From Bacillus pseudomycoides (GTDB taxonomy: Bacteria > Bacillota > Bacilli > Bacillales > Bacillaceae_G): a stretch of 64,000 nt of DNA. Shown one piece after another: positions 7,037-15,066 of this stretch (its first letter is position 1; each line of letters starts with the position of its first letter). The translations under genes were made by a program, and so were the position numbers. The stretch is from contig NZ_CP064266.1 of the NCBI RefSeq assembly GCF_022811845.1, forward strand, positions 3,782,001-3,846,000. Reading direction: 5' to 3'. Below the pieces are notes generated by a model. The model saw only the letters and a program-made list of their open reading frames with translations, did no database searches and was not told the origin of the DNA.

Positions 7037-7993
7037 ATGAAGAACCGAGTAAATCCAGAGTTATTACCAGGATTAGAAATGTTTCAAGACCTCGATTTAC
7101 GCTCAGAGAACTTGCAAGCAATCAGAGAAGGAATATCGCAAATGAGACCACCTACCGTTGTTGATGAATCCCTTTCATTAACAGATGAAGTCATTGTAGG
7201 ACCTGATGCTAATCCATTACCATTAAGAATTTATCGTCCAAAATCAAATAATGAATCCTTACCTGTCCTGTTATGGATACATGGTGGTGGTTATATCTTA
7301 GGGTCTATAGATGATAATGATGATCCTTGTATGAGGTTTGTAAAAGAAGCCAACTGTGTGGTCGTTTCTGTAGACTACCGTTTAGCTCCTGAACATCCTT
7401 ATCCAGCACCAATTGAGGATTGTTATGCAGCATTAAAATGGATTGCTGATAATGCAGAGCCATTAAACATTGATTCGAATCGAATTGGTGTTGCAGGAGC
7501 GAGCGCAGGCGGTGGACTAACAGCAGCATTGACATTATTAGCCCGCGATCGACAATATCCTTCTATTTGTTTCCAAATGCCACTCTATCCAATGATTGAT
7601 GATCGAAATAATACACCTTCTACGAATGAAATTAAAGAAGGATTTGTTTGGAATCAAAAGACAAATGAAGCTGGCTGGAAAATGTATTTAGGAGAAATAT
7701 ATGGAACGGATAATATTCCTGCCTATGCAGCCCCTGCTCGAGCAGAGGATTATAGTAATTTGCCCTACACCTACACATTTGTTGGTCAATTAGATCCATT
7801 CCGCAGTGAAACATTAACCTATGTAACCAAACTTGCGCAAGCTGGTGTTGATGTCGAATTTCATTTATATCCAAGGGCCTATCACTGGTTCGAAGGATTA
7901 AATCCAAATGCCGACGTATCTATTCACGCTGTGAATGAAATTATACAAGCAGTAAAGACTGGTTTCGAAAGAGTAGCTAAGGTAGAGGCATAA
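7037..7993 (+). CDS. Alpha/beta hydrolase (HSL-type esterase/lipase)
   Basis: The start ATG 7037 has AGGGGTG upstream; an in-frame ATG at 6878 lacks one, so I place the start at MKNRVNPELLPG (318 residues). The oxyanion motif HGGG is at 82-85, the nucleophile elbow GASAGG at 154-159 (Ser156), an acid residue in GQLDPFRSE near 253 and the catalytic His in AYHWFEG near 282. DYRLAPEHPYPAP is typical of the hormone-sensitive-lipase family. It is probably a cytoplasmic carboxylesterase for short acyl esters. A terminator follows, so it is monocistronic. Confidence 0.92.
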   Translation: MKNRVNPELLPGLEMFQDLDLRSENLQAIREGISQMRPPTVVDESLSLTDEVIVGPDANPLPLRIYRPKSNNESLPVLLWIHGGGYILGSIDDNDDPCMRFVKEANCVVVSVDYRLAPEHPYPAPIEDCYAALKWIADNAEPLNIDSNRIGVAGASAGGGLTAALTLLARDRQYPSICFQMPLYPMIDDRNNTPSTNEIKEGFVWNQKTNEAGWKMYLGEIYGTDNIPAYAAPARAEDYSNLPYTYTFVGQLDPFRSETLTYVTKLAQAGVDVEFHLYPRAYHWFEGLNPNADVSIHAVNEIIQAVKTGFERVAKVEA

Positions 7994-8007
7994 TCTCTTT
8001 ACAAAAG

Positions 8008-8046
8008 AAACACTCACAAATAGTACACATTTGTGAGTGTTTTTAC
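8008..8046 (+). terminator. Terminator after the hydrolase gene
   Basis: A 14-bp perfect stem AAACACTCACAAAT (8008-8021) and ATTTGTGAGTGTTT (8029-8042) followed by TT. Confidence 0.9.
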
Positions 8047-8218
8047 CTTTCAAACATATATCAATTTGTTTTCAAGATACTTCCAGAATGGCTGATGCAG
8101 ATGCTTTTTCACGTTTTTTCAAGAAACAGAATGATATTCCACGTTTCAAGTCTAAAAAGAAATGAGACGGTTGAAAGACTTTTGTAATAGTTATGTTATA
8201 GAAATGATAGACCTTCTT

Positions 8219-8247
8219 GTTAACATACATGTAAGTACTATGTTAAA
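8219..8247 (+). promoter_or_regulatory. Inverted repeat in the leader of the DM13 gene
   Basis: TTAACATA (8220-8227) and TATGTTAA (8239-8246) are inverted and end just before AGGAGG. This could be an operator or a leader stem near the ribosome site. The stretch 8053-8218 shows nothing else that I can support. Confidence 0.4.
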
Positions 8248-8262
8248 GGAGGCTTTTATTTT

Positions 8263-8757
8263 ATGAACATAAAATCTGTATTGTTTATTGCAGGGTTTGT
8301 AATGGTTGGGGGGATCTTATGGTTTCTATTCCGTCCTGAAAAATTATTTATAGATAAGCAAATTAATGAAGCATTGCCACAAACAGAAATAAAATCAAAA
8401 GAAGTTCAACAACAAGAACGAGTAATAAGCAAAGGGCAGTTTCAGAATGGGGTTCACGAAACGACTGGAGTAGCAACAATCTATCAATTATCGAATGGGA
8501 AACGTGTTTTAAGACTTACCAATTTTGAAACTTCTAATGGTCCGGATGTTCGAGTGGTGTTGGTTCCTGCAAAAAGTTTAAAAAATAATGAAGATGTTAA
8601 AAACCATCAGTATATTGAATTAGGGAAGTTAAAGGGAAACAAAGGATCTCAAAATTATGAAATTCCTGAAGAAGTAGATATTGATGCATATGGTTTAGTT
8701 TCTATATGGTGTAAGAGATTTAATGAAAATTTCGGTATGGCTCGTTTTGAAAAGTAA
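8263..8757 (+). CDS. Membrane-anchored DM13 domain protein
   Basis: ATG 8263 lies after AAAGGAGG. The N-terminus (MNIKSVLFIAGFVMVGGILW) is one membrane anchor or uncleaved signal. A spacer and then a DM13 domain follow from about residue 55: FQNGVHETTGVATIYQLSNG, VLRLTNFETSNGPDVRVVL, and the end VSIWCKRFNENFGMARF with its single conserved Cys. DM13 domains are thought to take part in redox or electron-transfer reactions at the cell surface. 164 residues is normal for bacterial single-domain members. It appears to be a single-gene unit. Confidence 0.85.
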   Translation: MNIKSVLFIAGFVMVGGILWFLFRPEKLFIDKQINEALPQTEIKSKEVQQQERVISKGQFQNGVHETTGVATIYQLSNGKRVLRLTNFETSNGPDVRVVLVPAKSLKNNEDVKNHQYIELGKLKGNKGSQNYEIPEEVDIDAYGLVSIWCKRFNENFGMARFEK

Positions 8758-8880
8758 AAAGAAATATAGGAAATATAAATATGTATATAGGCTACAAGAT
8801 CAGTAATAAAAGAATGTTAATGATGTTGTAAGCTTCACAACTATATATGCGTAAAATATAGGAAATAAATATAATTACTT

Positions 8881-8918
8881 AAGCACCTTTTCTGAAATCA
8901 AGGTGCTTTTATTTTTTT
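8881..8918 (+). terminator. Terminator after the DM13 gene
   Basis: AAGCACCTT (8881-8889) pairs with AAGGTGCTT (8900-8908), then TTATTTTTTT. Confidence 0.85.
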
Positions 8919-9006
8919 AACTTGAATATATATACCTCCATGAATATAAAAGAAGGAATCCTACAACAGAATTCAAAAATAGAAGAAAAAAGTTATAAGG
9001 TTTAAT

Positions 9007-9142
9007 GCAAAGGCACGTGTAATCCTTGTAACCTTTGCAAAGGATATGCATATATTATAAGTGTAGGACAAGCTTGCTTAGTCTTATACTAGCGGAAACT
9101 CCACTCTCAAAGAAAGCATCCATTGTATGGGTGCTTTTTTTA
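9007..9142 (+). ncRNA. Candidate small RNA or leader ending in a terminator
   Basis: Three hairpins follow one another without an ORF: GCAAAGG (9007-9013) with CCTTTGC (9032-9038); AGTGTA/GGAC/AAGC with GCTT/GTC/TATACT (about 9060-9090); and AAAGCATCCAT (9113-9123) with ATGGGTGCTTT (9127-9137), which ends in seven Ts. The order fits an independent RNA of roughly 130 bases or a terminated leader. I could not match it to a known riboswitch class. No gene lies between it and the ThiF gene at 9653. Confidence 0.45.
9113..9142 (+). terminator. Terminator at the end of the candidate RNA
   Basis: An 11-bp stem (9113-9123 and 9127-9137) with one G-T pair and a three-base loop is followed by TTTTTT. 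The stretch 9143-9650 has no ORF I can support. Confidence 0.85.
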
Positions 9143-9602
9143 TCGGATAAACGAGTCGAAAAACGCCCGGAAGAATGAGACGTGAATCTAAAGCATTGAG
9201 AGAGATCAAGGAGACAAAGAAATTAAGGTAGAAAAGTGAAAATGTATATATTTCTACTTTGTGTGTATGGTTAAATCAACAAATCGCTACTACCTCTCTT
9301 ACTTAACCTTGTAGTTAATTAGAGAATTCAACAGGAATTTTATTGGCTTAAACGATGATTTAACTCGGTTTGCTTTCGTTTTCCTTCCCTTCATTTTTTC
9401 ATCAGGTTTTAAAATCTATCTTCATCCTTCTTTCTATAAATGTGTTTCGAAAACAATATCTATTAAATTGAGTTTAATAAGTTAACGGAAAATATTTTAT
9501 GTAAACAAAGAAAAAAGATGGAGAATTGAACATTCTTAATTTTTTGCAAATAACTCACAAAAGCAACATATTTTTATCTTACTTTATATATGAGGATTAT
9601 TT

Positions 9603-9622
9603 GGTAAGCAATATTACTTACC
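9603..9622 (+). promoter_or_regulatory. Inverted repeat before the first ThiF gene
   Basis: GGTAAG (9603-9608) and CTTACC (9617-9622) with an AT-rich spacer lie about 30 bases before the start codon. It may be an operator or a leader hairpin. The support is weak. Confidence 0.3.
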
Positions 9623-9652
9623 ATAGTTACTACATATAAAGGAGGTTTTAAA

Positions 9653-10501
9653 ATGGATATGGATTCGTATTATTGGGAAATGGTTAAGAAGAATATTGGT
9701 GTGTATTCTAAACAGGAACAAGAATGTCTTCGAAATAAAAAGGTTATTATTTTTGGATTAGGGGGAGTAGGAGGATATGAAGCAATTCTCTTCTCTCGAA
9801 TGGGAATTGGACATATTACAGGAATTGATCCAGATGAATTTGAAATATCTAATATTAATAGACAAATGTTAGCGCTTTCCAGTGTTATCGGTGAACCAAA
9901 AGCAAAAGTGGCAGAACAAGTTGTGAAAGATATACATCCCTATATATCAACAAACTTCATACAAACAAGAGTAGATGAAGACAATGTAACCGAACTTATA
10001 AAAGGGCACGATATTGTAGTAGAAGCCGTAGATGATATGCCTTCAAGAGTTATTATACATAGAACAGCTAGAGATTTAGGCATACCGAGTGTGGGGATGT
10101 CAGGTAGTCCTCCTACAAGAGGATTTGTTTCTACGTTTTTCCCAACTGGAGTTCCTTATGAAGAAGCATTGAATGTATCTATTGTAGGGCATAAATTAAC
10201 AAATCCAGAATTAAGACAACAAGTTGCTGATATAAAGAAAGGACGTGCTAGGTATTCTGTAGAAAAAGGGGTCCCAAAAGAGTGGGCACAAGATTTTTGT
10301 GATGGAAAAGTGGGATGGATTATTACACCAATGCGTGCCCATCTATTATCACTATTTAGTTTTCATGAAGCAATACAAGTATTAACTGGTCGTGAACCTC
10401 TAGCTAGAGCTCCAAAAGGAATTGTCATTGATGTTGATAGTCATATCCCTGTTCAAGTAAAAGAGGCCCCAAAAGGTGGATGGGATTATAAAACGCTGTA
10501 G
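9653..10501 (+). CDS. ThiF/HesA/MoeB family E1-like adenylyltransferase, first of a tandem pair
   Basis: The 282-residue protein (ATG 9653, AAAGGAGG upstream) has the E1 fold. The nucleotide loop GLGGVGG is at 35-41, the ribose-binding acid in GIDPDEFE near 59, the arginine finger motif NINRQ at 67-71 and VEAVDDMPSR near 120. A long C-terminal part ends in KGGWDYKTL. Zn-binding CxxC pairs and an obvious catalytic Cys are absent, so it more likely only adenylates its target (as in MccB-type peptide modification or ThiF-like activation) than forms a thioester. No ThiS/MoaD-like partner is near. It heads a short operon; the next gene, a paralog, begins 12 bases downstream. Confidence 0.88.
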   Translation: MDMDSYYWEMVKKNIGVYSKQEQECLRNKKVIIFGLGGVGGYEAILFSRMGIGHITGIDPDEFEISNINRQMLALSSVIGEPKAKVAEQVVKDIHPYISTNFIQTRVDEDNVTELIKGHDIVVEAVDDMPSRVIIHRTARDLGIPSVGMSGSPPTRGFVSTFFPTGVPYEEALNVSIVGHKLTNPELRQQVADIKKGRARYSVEKGVPKEWAQDFCDGKVGWIITPMRAHLLSLFSFHEAIQVLTGREPLARAPKGIVIDVDSHIPVQVKEAPKGGWDYKTL

Positions 10502-10513
10502 GAGGAAAATAGT

Positions 10514-11379
10514 ATGTTAACTAAAAATAAAGATACGCAAAACATATATGAAGAAAGTTTTATTCGGAATATCGGTGTAATTTCGATAAAGGAGCAAGAA
10601 ACATTAAAAAATGCCCACGTTACTGTAATTGGAGCAGGGGGAGTAGGAGGAATTACACTGATTTAATTGGCGCGAATGGGGGTAGGTTCTTTACATGTTA
10701 TTGATCAAGATGTATTTGAAGCAAGTAATATTAATCGACAAATGCTAAGTTCTACTAGTAAATTAGGACAGCAAAAAGCAGAAGTCGCTTTAGAAGTTTT
10801 GCAAGACATTAATCCATTATTACAAATAGAAATAACAAAAGAATTTGTTACAGAAGAAAATGCACAAGAACTTTTGGCAAATACAGATGTCATTATAGAT
10901 GCTACTGATAATTTAGTCGCAAGGGTTATTATTCATCGTACTGCCCAGAAATTAGGGATTCCTTCTATCTGGATTGCTGTTACACCTCCTTTTAGAGGTG
11001 GCGTGATGTCTTTAACTCCTGAATCTGTACCATATGAAATTGCACTGGGATATCCATCATATCAGCAAGAACTAACACCAGAAATGCAAAATATAATTCA
11101 TAGTTTAAAAGATGGACGTGCTCTTCATTCTGTCAAACATGGTGCGGATGAGAAATGGGCAAATAGTTATGTGCAAAAAATCGTCCGTGGGCTGTACTAT
11201 CTCCTGTTGCAAATATTGTAGGCATTCTAGCAAGCTTTGAAGCATTTAAATTTATAATTAATCGAGAAGAATTAAAACCTGTAATCAGCCCTAATTTAAT
11301 ACAAATTAATCTTGCAAATCAAAAAATGGTACATGTGTCTGCACCTGAAAATGGTAGATGGGATTATACAACATTATAG
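10514..11379 (+). pseudogene. Second ThiF-family gene, broken by a TAA and a frameshift
   Basis: ATG 10514 follows AGGAGGAAA. The product parallels its upstream neighbour: NIGVISIKEQETLKNAHVTV, GAGGVGG, IDQDVFEASNINRQML, IDATDNLVARVIIHRTA and a final NGRWDYTTL. TAA at 10664-10666 interrupts LI-stop-LARMG, where Gln is expected. A second lesion is the six-A run at 11175-11180: one more A would restore RPWAVLSPVANIVGILASFE onward to the natural stop at 11377-11379. The full protein would have about 288 residues. Both lesions lie inside the Rossmann core or the C-terminal half, so a functional product is unlikely without suppression. Confidence 0.88.
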
Positions 11380-11394
11380 ATGAGGTAAGAGAAT

Positions 11395-11690
11395 ATGCTT
11401 CCTTTTTTGTTACTTGGAATTATTGTTACACTTGCGCTACTTGTAAAGGATTATGCACTAGCTGGTGCAGCTTGTTTATTAGGAGTTTTACTTGCTGTTG
11501 GTCAAAGAACTTTATTACACCTTATTCAACAAATGAGGGTATTCAGCCTGAAATATTAGGAAGAGTGCGGAGGATACAACAAAAGCGCATAGAAAGAAAA
11601 GGAGCTCGACTTTCAAAATCCTTACGAGTTAGTAAACCATTTGTAAAAGGGGCATCTGAACTTTTATATCATCGTGATGGGCATGGGTAA
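11395..11690 (+). pseudogene. Small membrane protein gene of the ThiF operon, frameshifted
   Basis: ATG 11395 with GAGGT eight bases upstream starts MLPFLLLGIIVTLALLVKDY, followed by ALAGAACLLGVLLAVGQRTL: two hydrophobic segments. The frame ends at TAG about 11558. Adding one A in CAACAAATGAG (near 11531) continues with EGIQPEILGRVRRIQQKRIE and a basic tail ending ASELLYHRDGHG at 11690. Restored length is about 98 residues: two membrane helices and a basic cytoplasmic tail. No known family comes to mind. Its position 15 bases after the second ThiF gene suggests a common transcript and a shared role. Confidence 0.7.
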
Positions 11691-11880
11691 TATCCCTATA
11701 TAATTGTTATTTCTAGTTGCAGAATCCTTATGATAAGGGTTCTTTTTGTTTAATTTAACAATTTTATTATTCTTTTTTCTAGTAGTGGCCGTAGTAACAA
11801 TAAAATAGGTATAAACCTCCATAATTTAGAAATAATATCAGGGTTCGTAGTAATTACTAAATTAAAGAGGAGACATAAAT

Positions 11881-12093
11881 ATGACGATTAATAAATCAAA
11901 TGATCCAAAAGAAGACCTAGCACTTCAAAAAAATAAAAACATGGCTGAATTGATTAAGGCAGAAGATGCAAGTAAAGGGATTAAAGCTGTAATAGAGTCA
12001 AAGGTAAGTATGCAAAAAGAAGATAGAGCTTCAATATATTGGGGTGATGAATGGAATATAGAAGAAGGAGAAAAGAGTAAGAGAAAAAAATAA
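11881..12093 (+). CDS. Small hydrophilic protein, 70 residues, unknown
   Basis: ATG 11881 has a clear ribosome site AAAGAGGAGA. The sequence (start MTINKSNDPKEDLALQKNKN, end WNIEEGEKSKRKK) is highly charged, has no Cys and no membrane segment, and is probably helical or disordered. A middle part (SIYWGDEWN) is the only hydrophobic patch. I do not recognise a family. It has its own spacing from the ThiF operon (190 bases) and a hairpin after it, so it is likely transcribed alone. Confidence 0.65.
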   Translation: MTINKSNDPKEDLALQKNKNMAELIKAEDASKGIKAVIESKVSMQKEDRASIYWGDEWNIEEGEKSKRKK

Positions 12094-12107
12094 AATGTTT
12101 TTAAAAA

Positions 12108-12150
12108 CAAAAAGAAAAGGCACTTTATTAGGTGACCTTTCTTTTCATTA
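12108..12150 (+). terminator. Imperfect hairpin after the 70-residue gene
   Basis: AAAGAAAAGGCAC (12110-12122) pairs imperfectly with GTGACCTTTCTTT (about 12132-12144), followed by TCATTATT. It is a weak terminator. Confidence 0.5.
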
Positions 12151-12221
12151 TTCTAAAAGTTTCGTTTTTTATCTTGTTTTTGTATCGTTGTAATATAAGT
12201 TTTTACTGCATGGAGTAAAAA

Positions 12222-12584
12222 TTCTTCAATATGCTGGACTCTGATCCACCTGATCATACTCGTTTGCGCAGGTTAACAGCCAAAGCTTTTACCCCTCAAA
12301 TGATCGCGAATCTAGAACCTCGTATTCAACAGATTACAGATGAATTATTGGATGCAGTACAGAAAAAAGGGAAGATGGATCTTATTGCAGACTTTGCTTT
12401 TCCACTTCCATTTCGGGTTATTGCTGAGATGTTAGGAATACCTGTTTTGTATCAAGAGAAAATTTATGATTTGTGGGTGAGCATAAAGGCAGATCCTAAT
12501 CAAGACCATCATGCATGGATCAAAGAGTATTACTCATGCATCCGAGCAACATTGGAAGAAAAACGAAAACAGCCAACCTTTTGA
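12222..12584 (+). pseudogene. Cytochrome P450 fragment
   Basis: The frame opens after a TAA at 12216 and reads FFNMLDSDPPDHTRLRRLTA, then FTPQMIANLEPRIQQITDEL, DLIADFAFPLPFRVIAEMLG and IPVLYQEKIY, the B'-to-E helix part of a CYP107/BioI-like bacterial P450. It stops at 12584 after about 120 residues. The first ~80 residues, the I helix (A/GGxDT), ExxR and the heme-Cys loop are all missing. No ribosome site lies before ATG 12231. It is a relic of a deleted gene. The stretch 12585-12940 shows no further P450 sequence and no ORF I can support. Confidence 0.85.
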
Positions 12585-12943
12585 ATATTCTTATAATTAA
12601 TGATAGCAAGAATAGGATTTAATGGAAATGAATTTTTTGTATTTCTCAACATTTGTTTAACAATTTCATTTCCGTTATTAGGAATTTTGTATGTTAGCGA
12701 ATAAACGTTGATTGTAATTTGGCAAGATATTGTTCCTTGTCTTTTTTGTGTTTCAGTACCATCAGCCCATATAAATAATAATTTTTATTGATATAGTGTC
12801 ACGTTTCGTGTGAGTAGAGACGAATAGATGGAGGGAGAGAGAGGTAGTTTCTTTCCTGTCTAAGACATTCATAAATACAACATTTTGTATAGTTTTGTCA
12901 CAGCAAACTTAAAAATACTTTAAAAAATTATGGAGGCGGCAAC

Positions 12944-13618
12944 ATGAGATTGTACACAAGAGAAAAGAAAACCTATATTCAACTACAGCAGGAAGATAAG
13001 ATAGAACGAATAAAGCGGGTTTATGATGATAAAAAAATAAAGTAAATACTTGCGGTAGAAAAGACATGGAATAAGTATTCTATGTTTCGGTTGGAAGAGG
13101 GAGAAGATGCTTTCTATGTCGTGTTTAATGATTATTTAATAAAGAGTTTGATGCAATCTACTCTCAATAAATTTGAAAATGCATGGAAAAATAAGCAGAT
13201 TTTTCGAGACGATTTCGAAAGTGTATTTTGGGAGAAGTTATGGCATATTTGCCAAGAACATTCATGGAATGATGAGTACTATCTGTATGAAAAAATCAGA
13301 AATTCATTAGAGTGTACAGGATACAATCTTGTAAAAACAACATTGAGAACGGATAAGCGGAAAGCTAATCATCAGAATGTTGACCTTGTTGAAGACTTAG
13401 AAAAGATTGATTCGCCATTTCGAATTGAGGAAGATGTAGAAACTAGATTGTTAATCAAACAGTATTGTAATGATACTGAAGTCAGTTTAATAACAAGTTA
13501 TTTAGAAAGTCCACATTTATCATATAGAGATTTAGGTCATTTATTTGGTATAAATCACCCCGAGAGAGTGAGACGAATCCTTAATTATGCTAAAAGAAAG
13601 TTAAGAGAAGTTATTTAA
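12944..13618 (+). pseudogene. Sigma-70-like (phage/ECF type) protein gene split by an in-frame TAA
   Basis: ATG 12944 has a strong TGGAGG seven bases upstream and encodes MRLYTREKKTYIQLQQEDKI and more, to TAA 13043-13045. The same frame then continues without a gap, ILAVEKTWNKYSMFRLEEGE, to TAA 13616. The downstream part has no ribosome site before its first ATG (13082). It shows a sigma-factor-like end: DTEVSLITSYLESPHLSYRD, LGHLFGINHPERVRRILN, YAKRKLREV, which fits region 4 HTH binding to -35 elements. The simplest reading is one gene of 224 codons broken by a nonsense mutation. Alternatively it is two genes with a poorly translated second one. Confidence 0.65.
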
Positions 13619-13771
13619 TCCGTAATTACTAAAATTAGATGAAAATTCCCTTGCAAAAATCGAATTTGAAGAAAAAAGTTCATTGATTTTCACAGCTAGG
13701 TTAGTAAGATTGTCACAAGTTAATAAAAAATAAAAGTATAATTTTTAGTTATTTTACAGAAATTTATTGAG

Positions 13772-13806
13772 AAAAATACCATCTTATAAAATGGTATTTT
13801 TGTATT
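13772..13806 (+). terminator. Terminator after the sigma-like gene
   Basis: AAAAATACCAT (13772-13782) pairs perfectly with ATGGTATTTTT (13791-13801). The stretch 13620-13990 holds nothing else clear. Confidence 0.8.
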
Positions 13807-14025
13807 AAAAGTTTATTTGTAGAATAAATTCTAAAGTTTGGATGGTATATAGAAAGGTTTAACACTTTATTTTAAACTTTTTTGAATTGTGATTTTAAAG
13901 AGAAAACATTGAAAATACGTTTTTATGGATATTAGTATAGAGAAATAGCAAATGTTTTATCTGAAAAATAAAAAGATTGACAAATTTATTGAGAAACATT
14001 ATCATTTCGATGTAACGAAAGAAAA

Positions 14026-14040
14026 TGAAAATCATTATCA
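14026..14040 (+). promoter_or_regulatory. Fur-box-like site, distal
   Basis: TGAAAATCATTATCA matches the Bacillus 7-1-7 Fur consensus (TGATAATNATTATCA) with one mismatch. A weaker ACATTATCATTT lies at 13996. Both are upstream of the dhb operon. Confidence 0.7.
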
Positions 14041-14147
14041 ATTAATCACGTATAATTATTATCTAGGTTAGTGTGGAAAAAATTAAGTTTAAAATATACT
14101 TGACTGATAAGTTTACTATGTGTATTATTCTTTGTGAAAACATTAAT

Positions 14148-14162
14148 TGATAATGATTATCA
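14148..14162 (+). promoter_or_regulatory. Fur box overlapping the dhb promoter
   Basis: TGATAATGATTATCA is an exact 7-1-7 Fur consensus. It overlaps a likely sigma-A promoter: TTGATA (14147-14152), 18-base spacer, TTATAT (14171-14176). Iron-loaded Fur would block the polymerase and keep the siderophore operon off in iron-rich cells. Confidence 0.88.
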
Positions 14163-14189
14163 GTATCATGTTATATTTTTCTATATGGG

Positions 14190-14250
14190 GTTCGTCTTTT
14201 GCAAGACAGAAGTATATAAGAATCTAATAGATTCTTGCAAAGAAAGGAAT
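14190..14250 (+). promoter_or_regulatory. Structured 5' leader of dhbA
   Basis: Two hairpins lie in the ~75-base leader: GTCTT/AAGAC (14194-14207) and AAGAATCTA/TAGATTCTT (14218-14236). The second ends 6 bases before the ribosome site. There is no T run. It may tune translation or mRNA stability. Confidence 0.4.
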
Positions 14251-14257
14251 TGAGAAT

Positions 14258-15043
14258 ATGGACCTTAGGGAGTTTGATGGGAAAGTTGCTTTAGTTACTG
14301 GTGCAGCACAAGGAATTGGAGAGACTGTAGCGAACATGCTTGCAGAAAGAGGGGCAAAGGTTGCAGCGGTTGATAAGAATATTTTAGGCCTCAATAAGCT
14401 TTCCGATTATCATGCAACAAGAGGCAGTTCTTTGAAAGCATTCACTTTAGATGTAAGTAATAGTTCCGCGGTGGAAGATACAGTAAATCAGATTGAGGAT
14501 GCAATGGGGCCGATTGATATTTTAGTAAACGTTGCTGGTGTTTTAAAGATGGATGCAATTCACTCTTTAAGTGATGAAGATTGGGACAAGACTTTTTCTG
14601 TAAATGCTACAGGGGTATTTTATGTATCCAGATCAGTAAGTAAACGTATGATGTCACGTAAATCTGGTGCGATTGTAACTGTAGGATCAAACGCAGCAAG
14701 CGTTCCTAGAATGGAGATGGCTGCGTATGTAGCTTCGAAAGCTGCTGCAACCATGTTTACGAAATGTCTTGGTCTTGAACTTGCGGAATATAATATTCGC
14801 TGTAATTTAGTTTCTCCTGGTTCAACTGAGACAGAAATGCAGCGCTTACTTTGGAAAGATGAAAATGGAGCTGAAAAAATTATTGCAGGCTCACAAGATA
14901 CATATAGATTAGGAGTTCCATTAAAAAAAATAGCAACGCCTTCAGAGATTGCTGAAGCAGTTTTATTTTTAGTATCAGATAAAGCAAGTCATATTACGAT
15001 GCACAATCTATGCATTGATGGCGGCGCTACTTTAGGAATCTAA
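14258..15043 (+). CDS. dhbA: 2,3-dihydro-2,3-dihydroxybenzoate dehydrogenase
   Basis: This short-chain dehydrogenase (261 residues) makes the last step to 2,3-dihydroxybenzoate, using NAD. The Rossmann motif GAAQGIGE is at about 15-22, NVAGVL near 88, catalytic Ser in VTVGSNAAS near 143 and YVASK (Tyr and Lys) near 156-160. The C-terminus (ITMHNLCIDGGATLGI) is typical of EntA/DhbA. AAAGGA precedes ATG 14258. It is the first gene of the Fur-controlled operon dhbACEBF. Confidence 0.97.
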   Translation: MDLREFDGKVALVTGAAQGIGETVANMLAERGAKVAAVDKNILGLNKLSDYHATRGSSLKAFTLDVSNSSAVEDTVNQIEDAMGPIDILVNVAGVLKMDAIHSLSDEDWDKTFSVNATGVFYVSRSVSKRMMSRKSGAIVTVGSNAASVPRMEMAAYVASKAAATMFTKCLGLELAEYNIRCNLVSPGSTETEMQRLLWKDENGAEKIIAGSQDTYRLGVPLKKIATPSEIAEAVLFLVSDKASHITMHNLCIDGGATLGI

Positions 15044-15066
15044 ATTAAATATAGGAGGTTAAAATA

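Noticed and set aside
9593..9610. Five-codon MRIIW peptide before ThiF1, as a possible MccA-like precursor
   Set aside because: No ribosome site and no Asn-type end as in microcin C precursors; a chance short ORF is more likely.
11358..11690. 110-residue ORF starting in the ThiF2 tail
   Set aside because: Its first half is an out-of-frame reading of ThiF2 and the membrane protein; only the last part is real, and it belongs to the frameshifted membrane gene.
12231..12584. Complete small P450-like protein
   Set aside because: All heme and oxygen-binding motifs are missing.
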